A stretch of 35,069 nt of DNA, from contig JAFGPG010000068.1 in the NCBI GenBank assembly GCA_016926075.1, positions 1-35,069 of the forward strand. Direction: 5' to 3'. The notes beneath the pieces are model-generated. The model made no database searches. It worked only from the letters and a program-made list of their open reading frames with translations, and was not told the DNA's origin. Positions 6,711 through 12,958 of the stretch are shown here, piece by piece. The stretch's first letter is position 1; each line of letters begins with the position of its first letter. Position numbers and translations under genes: made by a program. The DNA is from Methanomassiliicoccales archaeon. Lineage in GTDB: Archaea; Thermoplasmatota; Thermoplasmata; Methanomassiliicoccales; UBA472.

Positions 6711-6732
6711 CGTACCGGGGACGGGGAAGCCG

Positions 6733-6740
6733 CTTATTTG
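6733..6740 (-). promoter_or_regulatory. TATA-like element for the trmJ-type gene
   Basis: Minus-strand CAAATAAG, about 26 bp before ATG 6710, fits a leaderless transcript. It lies back-to-back with the truA element at 6764-6771. Confidence 0.45.
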
Positions 6741-6763
6741 AGATTTTGCGCGGGCACTGCAAA

Positions 6764-6771
6764 GCATATAG
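6764..6771 (+). promoter_or_regulatory. TATA-like element for truA
   Basis: GCATATAG is centred about 27 bp before the truA ATG at 6795, fitting a leaderless transcript. Confidence 0.5.
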
Positions 6772-6794
6772 TGGCCGGCCCGGATATACTGGAC

Positions 6795-7601
6795 ATGAGC
6801 GATCGAGTGGCGGTCAAGTTCGCCTACGATGGGACCAGGTTCATGGGGTCCCAGAGGCAGCCGCGGTCCCGCACGGTGGAGGGGGAGCTCATCGCCGCCC
6901 TGGTCAGGATCGAGGCCATGACCTCCCCGGAGCGCGACCGTTTCCGGGTGGCCAGCCGCACCGACCGGGGAGTCAGCGCGTTAGGCAACGTGTTCGCGGT
7001 GGACACCGGTTTCCGTCACCAGGAGCTGCTGGCGGCCCTCAACGCCAACTGCCTGGACGTGCACTGCTACGCTATGGCCGAGGTGCCGGACAACTTCTCC
7101 CCCCGGCGGGCCAAGGGTCGCTGGTACCGCTACCACCTCCCCCATCGAGGGCAGGACGTACCACTGATGGAGGCCTGCGCCAGGGAGTTCCAAGGGCTGC
7201 ACGAGTTCCGGCTGTTCTGCAAGCCGGAGGGCCGGGTCACCACGCGCACCCTGGATTCCGTGAACCTGTCCCTGGAGGGCGATACCGTGGTCATAGACCT
7301 GCGGGCCAGGGAGTTCCTGCGCAACATGGTGCGCAGGATCGTGCACGCCCTGGACCAGGTGGGACAAGGCAGGACCTCCTTGGAAGAGGTGCGCTCGGCG
7401 CTCCTCGGCCATGGCCGCCCGCTCGGCATGGCCAAAGCGGAAGGGCTCTTCCTCATGGAAGTGGATCACGGGCTGCGGATGAGCCCGGGCCCCCTGGGCC
7501 CCCTGCCTGGGAAGCTGGAGGAAGGATGGCGCTCAGCACAGCTCGCCACGCGGTTCTATGGGACATTGATGGAATACGCTGGCCTAACCCAACGGCCCTA
7601 A
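6795..7601 (+). CDS. truA: tRNA pseudouridine synthase TruA
   Basis: This 268-residue protein isomerises uridines at positions 38-40 in the tRNA anticodon arm. The catalytic Asp sits in the signature ASRTDRGVSALGNVFAVDT (about residues 56-74). KGRWYRYHL and REFLRNMVRRIVHAL are further family blocks; the last is the C-terminal RNA-binding motif. The ORF track opens at 6060, but the first ~245 codons of that ORF are the antisense of the methyltransferase gene. ATG 6795 gives MSDRVAVKFAYDGTRFMGSQ, the normal TruA N-terminus. It lies 27 bp after a TATA-like element, without a Shine-Dalgarno motif. The gene is monocistronic on this view and divergent from trmJ. Confidence 0.95.
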   Translation: MSDRVAVKFAYDGTRFMGSQRQPRSRTVEGELIAALVRIEAMTSPERDRFRVASRTDRGVSALGNVFAVDTGFRHQELLAALNANCLDVHCYAMAEVPDNFSPRRAKGRWYRYHLPHRGQDVPLMEACAREFQGLHEFRLFCKPEGRVTTRTLDSVNLSLEGDTVVIDLRAREFLRNMVRRIVHALDQVGQGRTSLEEVRSALLGHGRPLGMAKAEGLFLMEVDHGLRMSPGPLGPLPGKLEEGWRSAQLATRFYGTLMEYAGLTQRP

Positions 7602-7704
7602 AAACCGGTATTTGAACCTTATGGTAGCATGCTCAGCCCTTCTTGATATACTATCTTGGCGCTCGGTGAATCGCCCTGGGATGGGGAAGGTCCGTTGGGG
7701 TCAA

Positions 7705-7725
7705 GGAGGGGCGTCACGCCCCTCC
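7705..7725. promoter_or_regulatory. Perfect 9-bp inverted repeat upstream of the AK6-type kinase
   Basis: The arms GGAGGGGCG and CGCCCCTCC are separated by TCA, followed closely by a short T-rich run (ATCTTTTG). It lies about 100 bp after truA and just before the weak TATA of the kinase gene. It could be a hairpin terminator for truA or an operator; sequence alone does not decide. Confidence 0.5.
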
Positions 7726-7762
7726 GCATCATCTTTTGTATCCGAGGGACCATTGCCCCGGG

Positions 7763-8287
7763 ATGATCGTCGCGCTCACCGGCACCCCCGGCACCGGAAA
7801 GAGCAGTGCCGCCCAGTATCTGACCCGGGCGGGCTGGGACATCCTTGAGGTCAACGAGCTTGCCTCCAGGCACGGTATACTGAGAAGCAAGGACCCGCTC
7901 AGGGACAGCTTCGAGGTCGACCCCGACGAGCTGCAGGGGGCACTGGCATCGGAGGACTACCGGCACGGGATCCTCGTGGGGCACCTCTCCCATCTGCTGG
8001 AGGCGGACCTGGTGGTGGTGCTGCGCTGTCACCCCGATGAACTGGCCCGAAGATTAAGGGAGAGGGGATGGCCGGAGGCCAAGGTCAGGGAGAACGCCCT
8101 TGCCGAGGCCCTGGACATCATATTGGCCGAAGCCATGGAGAACGATGTCCCTGTGTACGAGGTGAACACCACCGAGCTCTCCCCAGAGCTGACCGCAAAG
8201 GCGGTGGCAGAGATACTGGCCGGAGAAAAGGAAAAGTACGCCGTGGGAAATATCGACTGGAGCGAGGAGGCGTTGCGTTGGTCCTAG
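7763..8287 (+). CDS. AK6/Fap7-type adenylate kinase-like NTPase
   Basis: This 174-residue P-loop protein has Walker A GTPGTGKSS at the extreme N-terminus. It then shows the AK6/Fap7 pattern WDILEVNELAS, HLSHLLEADLVVVLRCHP and LARRLRERGW. Eukaryotic Fap7 and its archaeal relatives have adenylate kinase/ATPase activity and help mature the small ribosomal subunit near uS11. The ORF track starts at a TTG at 7736; ATG 7763 (MIVALTGTPGTGK) matches the family N-terminus and lies about 26 bp after a weak TATA-like TTTTGTAT. The downstream phosphatidyltransferase overlaps it by ten bases, so the two are cotranscribed. The C-terminus is slightly extended beyond the kinase core. Confidence 0.92.
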   Translation: MIVALTGTPGTGKSSAAQYLTRAGWDILEVNELASRHGILRSKDPLRDSFEVDPDELQGALASEDYRHGILVGHLSHLLEADLVVVLRCHPDELARRLRERGWPEAKVRENALAEALDIILAEAMENDVPVYEVNTTELSPELTAKAVAEILAGEKEKYAVGNIDWSEEALRWS

Positions 8288-8907
8288 ATTCCAAGAGGCA
8301 TAAGGTCGACTTCATCATGGACCCCATGGCCAGGGCCATGCGCAGGGTGCACCCGGACATCATCTCCTTCACCGCCCTGGGCCTGGCGGCCCTGGCCGGC
8401 GTCATGCTGTACCTCTCCTACGACCATTGGCAGTGGCTGTTGCCGCTGTCGGCCATCACTGTGCTGGTGAGCGGCCTCTTCGATGGATTGGACGGCAAGG
8501 TGGCCCGACTGGCAGGGAAGGCGGACCGGCGAGGGGACTTCCTGGACCACGTGCTGGACCGCTACGCGGACGTCCTGATGATAGGAGGGGTGGCGGTCAG
8601 CGCCTGGTGCTCCCCCTACCTGGGCATGATAGCCATCATCGGGGTTCTGCTCACCAGCTACATGGGCACCCAGGCCCAGGCCGTGGGGGCCAAGCGCATG
8701 TACGCCGGACTTCTGGGAAGGGCGGACCGCATCGTGCTCTCCTTCCTCGCCCCCCTGGTGCAGATGGTCATGATATGGCTGGACCATCCCGAGCTGGACA
8801 TCCTGGGGTTCCAGGTCAATGCCTTCGAGATCATGCTCCTGTGGTTCGCGGTGGTGGGCAACCTGACCGCCATCCAGAGAGCGGCCTTCACATGGAGGTC
8901 GCTGTAG
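8278..8907 (+). CDS. CDP-alcohol phosphatidyltransferase (archaeal phospholipid synthesis)
   Basis: This 209-residue integral membrane enzyme has the complete CDP-alcohol phosphotransferase signature DGLDGKVAR...GDFLDHVLDRYAD (about residues 72-100), with all the metal-binding Asp residues. About six hydrophobic segments follow the family topology. It exchanges CMP on a CDP-lipid for a polar alcohol. In archaea such proteins make archaetidylinositol phosphate or archaetidylserine and similar lipids; adjacency to an AK6-type gene recalls archaetidylinositol phosphate synthase loci, which is inference. The start is TTG 8278, seven bases after a strong AGGAGG (8265-8270), and overlaps the end of the kinase gene. 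The ORF-track start at 8068 is antisense or off-frame filler. Its 3' end overlaps convergent priL by 20 bp. Confidence 0.9.
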   Translation: MVLDSKRHKVDFIMDPMARAMRRVHPDIISFTALGLAALAGVMLYLSYDHWQWLLPLSAITVLVSGLFDGLDGKVARLAGKADRRGDFLDHVLDRYADVLMIGGVAVSAWCSPYLGMIAIIGVLLTSYMGTQAQAVGAKRMYAGLLGRADRIVLSFLAPLVQMVMIWLDHPELDILGFQVNAFEIMLLWFAVVGNLTAIQRAAFTWRSL

Positions 8908-9955
8908 GTTTGACCTCCTCCTTCTTTCCATCCTTGCCCTTCTCCATGGAACGCGAACGGATGCGATAGTAGGTCAGGGGATGCGTCACCCTCCGCCCGT
9001 TGCACAGCTCGTCCGGTTCGAAGCACAGACCGTTGGTGCGCATGGTGGCGCACTCCGGAGGGGTGTAGCGCTTGCCCAGACCGTCCCCGGTGATATGGCG
9101 CACCTGATAGGCGGTCTTGGAATGGTCGAAGTCCGGCGAGGAGGAGAAGAGATTGATGATGTCCTCCACAGGCATGCCGATAAAGCTCAGGAAGCTGGTC
9201 AGGGCGAACCGCCCGGCATGGGGCATGTTCTGTCCCGATTGCGCCATGGCCACCAGCCTCCTCATGCAGGGGGGGAACTTCAGTATGCTGACCTCCCCGA
9301 ACCCCTCCCCCCGGTACCTCTCCTTGTGCTCCTCCAGGGCGGCCACTATGTCCCTCCGGTCGTCCTCGGTGGCCTCCAGTATCTCGTCGTTGACCGGCAG
9401 GGGAAGCTCGTCCTCGATCCTCTCGTCGAGCGCCTGTTCCAGGACCCTCACGAAACGCCCCTTCTCCAGGTAGACGTACCCGCTCCTGAGGTCCTGATTG
9501 ACCAGCTTCCACTCCGGCCCCCTCAGCCCGGAGGTATAGCCAAGGAAGTCGGCGAAGTGCATACGCAGCCCCTCATCGTCCCGGACGGCCTCCACCTCCA
9601 GCTCCTTGGCCAACAGTACCGCCGTGCCCATGTCCTCCTTGCGCAGACGGTCGTTGAAGGCCTTGGCCTCGGCCAGGGCGTAACGGCGGACCAGCACCTC
9701 GTCGCCGATGCAGGAGACCAGGATGCGGGCGTAAGGATAGCTCAGTATCTCCTGCACCGCCTCCTCCTCGCTTCCCACAGGATTGTTGGGGACGGTCAGC
9801 TCCCTCAAGGCCGACATCACCCGCTCCTTGCCCCTCCTCCGGGCCTCCGCGGTCGCGATGTCGCTCACCAGCTCATCGAGACCCAGTTGATGTTCCTTGA
9901 CGAACCGGGTGGCCTCCCTAAGAAACGGGTAACGGGCTAAGGCGCGGTATTCCAT
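8888..9955 (-). CDS. priL: DNA primase large subunit PriL (Fe-S)
   Basis: This 355-residue regulatory subunit works with PriS to make primers for replication. Four cysteines positioned for the C-terminal 4Fe-4S cluster are visible: Cys230 (KFPPCMRRL), Cys302 (PPECATM), Cys311 (GLCFEPDELC) and Cys318 (ELCNGR). The cluster region is followed by VTHPLTYYR, typical of the family. The N-terminal helical part (MEYRALARYPFLREA) is also characteristic. The ORF track starts at 10156, but those extra residues lie over the radical SAM gene. ATG 9955 has AGGTG six bases upstream and lies 29 bp after that gene's stop, so the two are probably cotranscribed. priS is not in this window. The C-terminus is a lysine-rich tail overlapping the convergent lipid gene by 20 bp. 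Confidence 0.95.
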   Translation of the reverse strand: MEYRALARYPFLREATRFVKEHQLGLDELVSDIATAEARRRGKERVMSALRELTVPNNPVGSEEEAVQEILSYPYARILVSCIGDEVLVRRYALAEAKAFNDRLRKEDMGTAVLLAKELEVEAVRDDEGLRMHFADFLGYTSGLRGPEWKLVNQDLRSGYVYLEKGRFVRVLEQALDERIEDELPLPVNDEILEATEDDRRDIVAALEEHKERYRGEGFGEVSILKFPPCMRRLVAMAQSGQNMPHAGRFALTSFLSFIGMPVEDIINLFSSSPDFDHSKTAYQVRHITGDGLGKRYTPPECATMRTNGLCFEPDELCNGRRVTHPLTYYRIRSRSMEKGKDGKKEEVKPTATSM

Positions 9956-9984
9956 GGCCGGCACCTGATACGCTTGGGCACTAA

Positions 9985-11604
9985 TTAGGGTTGGGACGGC
10001 CCGAAGCTCAGGAAGGGAAGGATGCGTTCGGCCACCGCCGGGTCGTCCAACGCCCCGCGCAGTCCCGCCTCCCCCGATAGTGGCCTGGCCCTGAAGATGC
10101 GCACCGCTCGTTTGCGCCCCACCCCCGGCAACGCCTCCAATGCGGACAGGGAACAATGGTTCGGGTCCAGGGGGAATCGGACCCCGCTCACGCTACGGTA
10201 CCCATGGCTCACAATGGCCACGTCCAGGAACGTTCCAAGCTCCACGGGGTGCTCTATGCCTACCAGCAACGGGTAGCTGCCGATCTGCCGCCCGAAGACG
10301 ACCTTACCCTCCCGCAGCTCGGTGTACACCCCGCGCAGCAAGGTGCCCACCGGCACCAATCGCTCCAGCATGGGGCGGTCGATCTCCCTCCTCACCCTCT
10401 CCTTGAACCTCAGGAACTCGGAGTGCCTCACGGTGGGCGGGAAGTCCCGGCGCAGCGGCAGGACCTGCCGCACGTTGATGCGCCGCAGCATGAGCCCCTC
10501 TTCCAGCACGCCCCTCAGGAAATCGAGGTCGAGGTCCATGGTCTCCGGCCTCTCCCCCAGAAGCCCCATCAGCAGGTTGATCCCCGGCAGCAGGGCGGGC
10601 ATCCCGTTGCTCCCTCTCTCCCCTCCCAGACGATTGATGGCCCGCACCGACCACAGCACCTGCTCAGGAGTGGCGTTGAGGTTGTTGGCACTGATCACCT
10701 GGGGATCGGCGGTCTCCATGCCCAGGGCCAGCACGTTGCCGGGGGTGCAATACCTGACCAAGGCGCGCAGTATGTCCTCGGTCTCCCGTGGATGCCGGGC
10801 CATGACCGCCGGGTTGGCGTTGTCCACGTGCAACACCTCAGGCCTCAGGGAGGACATGCCGGAGAGGAGCCTTTCCAGGGACGCCGGGTCCGGCCTCGGG
10901 CAGTCGGAGCCGTCCAGATGGGCCCAGTAGGAGATGATGCAGGTCTGCGAACCCAAGCGGAAGTTGACCACCCCCAGCTCCCGCAGCCTCCTGGCCTCGG
11001 CCACGATGGCCTCCGGCTCCCTGAAGACAGGACGGCCCTTGAGGGGCTCCACGCAGAAGGAGCACCCACCGCTGGCGTAGCGCACGCATCCGCGATAGGT
11101 CTCCAGCTCGGCGATGAGCGGCTGGGGGTGGTCCGGATGACTCCGTACGCACTCGGCCCCCAGAAGAAGCCAGCGCTCCCACTCCTCCGGTCCTCGCCAA
11201 CGCTCCTCGGCCCGCCCTCTCTCCAGCAGGTCGAAGGTGGCCGCGGCCGCGTCCTGGTAATGGACGTGATGGAAGATCGGCCTCAGGACCGGGTCCAGGG
11301 CCGCCGGCCCTCCCAGAAGAGTCTCCCCTCGGAATTCCTCGACCATCCGTCGCAGCTCGCGGCGGGAGGCCGGCATGCCCCGCAGGTAGCGTCCCGGCAC
11401 GGACATGCCCGAGAGGACCACCATGAGGTCCGCCGGGGAAAGGGTCTGACCGGAACGCCATTGGTCCACGGTGAGATAGGTGGGAACGCTTCCAGCGTCC
11501 AGGCATGCGCCGTACACCGCCCGGACCAGGGGGTGTATGTAAGGGGGGACGCCCAGTGAACCGGGCTCGTCGATGTAACCGTCGAGGACCAGCACCTCGT
11601 TCAT
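9985..11604 (-). CDS. Radical SAM protein with C-terminal helix-hairpin-helix (COG1031-like)
   Basis: This 539-residue protein looks like the archaeal radical SAM/HhH family (COG1031, from memory), whose reaction is unknown. The likely Fe-S/SAM site is GCVRYASGGCSFC (about residues 172-183). The spacing is C-x7-C-x2-C rather than the classical C-x3-C-x2-C. LGMETADPQVISANNL and GINLLMGLLGE fit the later strands of a radical SAM barrel. Near the C-terminus LSALEALPGVGRKRAVRIF is a clear helix-hairpin-helix, suggesting contact with DNA or RNA. The start ATG 11604 is about 27 bp after a TATA-like CCATATCGG. It is upstream of priL in the same operon, which hints at a nucleic-acid role but does not prove one. 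Confidence 0.82.
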   Translation of the reverse strand: MNEVLVLDGYIDEPGSLGVPPYIHPLVRAVYGACLDAGSVPTYLTVDQWRSGQTLSPADLMVVLSGMSVPGRYLRGMPASRRELRRMVEEFRGETLLGGPAALDPVLRPIFHHVHYQDAAAATFDLLERGRAEERWRGPEEWERWLLLGAECVRSHPDHPQPLIAELETYRGCVRYASGGCSFCVEPLKGRPVFREPEAIVAEARRLRELGVVNFRLGSQTCIISYWAHLDGSDCPRPDPASLERLLSGMSSLRPEVLHVDNANPAVMARHPRETEDILRALVRYCTPGNVLALGMETADPQVISANNLNATPEQVLWSVRAINRLGGERGSNGMPALLPGINLLMGLLGERPETMDLDLDFLRGVLEEGLMLRRINVRQVLPLRRDFPPTVRHSEFLRFKERVRREIDRPMLERLVPVGTLLRGVYTELREGKVVFGRQIGSYPLLVGIEHPVELGTFLDVAIVSHGYRSVSGVRFPLDPNHCSLSALEALPGVGRKRAVRIFRARPLSGEAGLRGALDDPAVAERILPFLSFGPSQP

Positions 11605-11660
11605 GCGCCCACCCTCATGAGAAAAACCGATATGGCCCGTTGGGGCCCGTTCAAGTGATT

Positions 11661-11927
11661 TCAGAGCAGGGTGACCTGCTCGGTCTCCACGTTCTGGATG
11701 CCGGGGATGGCCCTCAGGGACTCCTCGAGCCGGTCGACGAGACCGGAGGCGTCGTCCATGACGAAGACCGCCTCCAGCTTCATCAGGCCGAAGGCCATGG
11801 GCAGCACCTCTGTCTTGGCTACCCTGATCTGTGCCGGGACGATGCTTGCAAGCTCCTTGACCAGGGACTCGAAGTCGAAATCGGTGCCCTCAGGCATCAA
11901 CGTATAGGTGGCGGCCACGGTGCCCAA
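11661..11927 (-). CDS. ef1b: Translation elongation factor 1-beta (aEF1B)
   Basis: This 88-residue protein matches archaeal EF-1 beta, the guanine-nucleotide exchange factor for EF-1 alpha. It opens MGTVAATYTLMPEGTDFDF, has the TEVLPMAFGLMKLEAVFVMDD core and ends IPGIQNVETEQVTLL. The expected length is about 89. The ORF track begins far upstream at 12098, but that stretch covers the zinc-ribbon gene in another frame. I chose TTG 11927 because it gives the family N-terminus and has GAGGTG at a good distance (11934-11939). GTG 11936 (MKGLGTV) is the alternative. It follows the zinc-ribbon stop by ten bases, so the two are translated from one mRNA. Confidence 0.92.
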   Translation of the reverse strand: MGTVAATYTLMPEGTDFDFESLVKELASIVPAQIRVAKTEVLPMAFGLMKLEAVFVMDDASGLVDRLEESLRAIPGIQNVETEQVTLL

Positions 11928-11937
11928 GCCCTTCACC

Positions 11938-12105
11938 TCACGGACCGACGAAACCGCATTTCTTGCATTCGTACTTGACGCTCTGGTCGCGGCACTTGGC
12001 GCAGCGACCGATCTCCTCGGTCCCGCAGATGGGGCACTTGAAGAAGGTGATGCCACTGCCCACCAGCCGGATCCCGCATGAGTTGCAGATCTTTTCATTC
12101 TCCAT
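11938..12105 (-). CDS. Small zinc-ribbon protein upstream of aEF1B (COG2888-like)
   Basis: This 55-residue protein was read directly from the sequence; it is too short for the ORF track. It starts MENEKICNSCGIRLVG and ends KYECKKCGFVGP. It has four CxxC knuckles (CNSC, CPIC, CAKC, CKKC), enough for two zinc sites. This matches the small archaeal zinc-ribbon proteins usually encoded just before EF-1 beta and thought to act in translation or RNA binding. That assignment is from memory of the family and synteny. A minus-strand TATA-like element at 12138-12147 serves this two-gene operon. The mRNA leader would be roughly ten bases, with GATGACC just before the ATG. Confidence 0.88.
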   Translation of the reverse strand: MENEKICNSCGIRLVGSGITFFKCPICGTEEIGRCAKCRDQSVKYECKKCGFVGP

Positions 12106-12437
12106 AGGTCATCGCCTGCTGCGAGATTATGGTCCCCCTATTTATACGTGTTTGGGGCCCGGCCTTACAGGATCATCCCTCTGGCCCCCTTCCCCGTTAT
12201 TATAATATGATAATAGAGGACCACATGGATGAGAGCGAGGGCTGTCATACACACTTGGCACACGGTCCCTACACAGGTTCTTATAGGTTGCCATCGATAG
12301 GCCGATGTAAGGAGGAACACAGGTCATCCCCAGGCACCACGGCATGCCAAGGGCCCCTTGGTTCCAGGGTGGATGGGAAATCTTAAATATGACAAGGATT
12401 TACTCTCCCGTTCACACGCCGGCACTTACTTACCAAT
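12106..12437. other. 332-bp gene-free spacer between the zinc-ribbon gene and tRNA-Lys
   Basis: The left end holds the minus-strand promoter of the zinc-ribbon/aEF1B operon (CTATTTATAC, 12138-12147). A small AT inverted repeat, TATTAT-AATATG-ATAATA, is at 12198-12215. The right end holds a TATA-like CTTAAATA at 12382-12389 that probably drives the tRNA, giving a 5' leader of about 25 nt. Short ORFs here show no family features. Confidence 0.5.
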
Positions 12438-12459
12438 GGGCCCGTAGCTCAGCTAGGTA

Positions 12460-12487
12460 GGACCTTCGGCGACGGAGGTCCCTGGAG
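12460..12487 (+). other. tRNA intron 1 (D loop), bulge-helix-bulge
   Basis: The intron forms a 7-bp hairpin, GACCTTC (12461-12467) with GGAGGTC (12474-12480). A flanking helix CTAGG (12453-12457) pairs with CCTGG (12481-12485), with three-base bulges TAG and AGA on opposite strands. Cutting after the second bulge base gives 12460-12487. A one-base shift is possible because the junction bases repeat. Confidence 0.8.
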
Positions 12488-12526
12488 AGAGCATCTGGCT
12501 TTTAACCAGGTGGTCCGGGGTTCGAA

Positions 12527-12556
12527 AGATACGCGGTCCTTCCGTGTATGCGGAAA
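12527..12556 (+). other. tRNA intron 2 (T loop, between positions 59 and 60), bulge-helix-bulge
   Basis: The inner 8-bp hairpin ATACGCGG/CCGTGTAT closes a TCCTT loop. A central 4-bp helix TTCG (12521-12524) / CGGA (12551-12554) is stacked on the T stem, with bulges AAA(G) and AAT. Cutting AA^A and AA^T removes exactly 30 nt and leaves the standard TTCGAAT loop. Confidence 0.83.
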
Positions 12557-12627
12557 TCCCCGCGGGCCCGCTTGGGTAGGTGAAAAATATATGCAGACCG
12601 AAGTATCCAAACCCCATCCCCGATGCA

Positions 12628-12636
12628 TTTTAATAA
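12628..12636 (+). promoter_or_regulatory. TATA-like element for the rpo operon
   Basis: TTTTAATAA lies about 50 bp before the rpoH start and predicts a short leader from about 12657. A second AT-rich candidate, AAAAATATAT, is near 12583-12592. Confidence 0.45.
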
Positions 12637-12682
12637 GGAAGACACTTAGTGGAGGAACAGCCCGGTTTCTGCATGGTATGAG

Positions 12683-12958
12683 GTGATTCATTTGGAGGAG
12701 TCCGTACCATTCAATGTATTGAAGCACAAGATGGTGCCTGTCCATGAGCTCTTGAGCGAGGAGGAGGTGGACGAGGTCCTCAAGCGTCTGAAGGTGACGC
12801 GGGACCAGCTTCCCAAGATCAAGGAGGGCGACGCCGCCATCAAGACCCTTGAAAAGGCCATGAGCAGCTCCATACCGGAGAAGAGCATCATCAGGATAAT
12901 CAGGGACAGCCAGACCGCCGAGGAAGCGGTCGTCTATCGTCTCGTCATAAGAGGGTGA
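12683..12958 (+). CDS. rpoH: RNA polymerase subunit H (Rpo5/RPB5 C-terminal homolog)
   Basis: This small subunit of archaeal RNA polymerase contacts the jaw region. The signature [27 protein letters not shown] is followed by [11 protein letters not shown] and ends [16 protein letters not shown], as in RpoH/Rpo5. With GTG 12683 it is 91 residues, about ten longer than usual, and the extra N-terminus is unlike the family. A GGAGG at 12694-12698 sits inside this extension, so the true start may be further in. I found no better in-frame codon than GTG 12683. It is first in the rpo operon, and its TGA overlaps the rpoB GTG (GTGA). Confidence 0.93.
   Translation: MIHLEESVPFNVLKHKMVPVHELLSEEEVDEVLKRLKVTRDQLPKIKEGDAAIKTLEKAMSSSIPEKSIIRIIRDSQTAEEAVVYRLVIRG

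Larger units (their letters stand above)
12438..12570 (+). tRNA. tRNA-Lys(UUU) with two non-canonical introns
   Basis: A complete tRNA-Lys is recovered once two insertions are removed. The acceptor arms GGGCCCG/CGGGCCC are at 12438-12444 and 12563-12569, with discriminator G 12570 and no encoded CCA. The D stem is GCTC (12447-12450) / GAGC (12489-12492). The anticodon arm TCTGG-CTTTTAA-CCAGG is at 12494-12510 with anticodon TTT. The T stem is CGGGG (12516-12520) / CCCCG (12558-12562). Insertion 1 (about 28 nt) lies in the D loop and insertion 2 (30 nt) in the T loop; removal restores the T loop TTCGAAT and a 75-nt tRNA. Both folds give bulge-helix-bulge substrates for the archaeal splicing endonuclease. 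There is no intron at the usual 37/38 site. The rpo operon starts just downstream. Confidence 0.9.

Noticed and set aside
6060-6794. N-terminal 245 codons of the long truA ORF
   Set aside because: Antisense of the methyltransferase gene; TruA homology starts at MSDRVAVKFAYDG (6795).
12198-12215. AT-rich inverted repeat TATTAT-AATATG-ATAATA
   Set aside because: Only 6-bp arms in an AT-rich spacer; not enough to call a terminator or operator.
12449-12745. 98-residue minus-strand ORF over the tRNA
   Set aside because: It is antisense to the tRNA-Lys gene and shows no protein family features.
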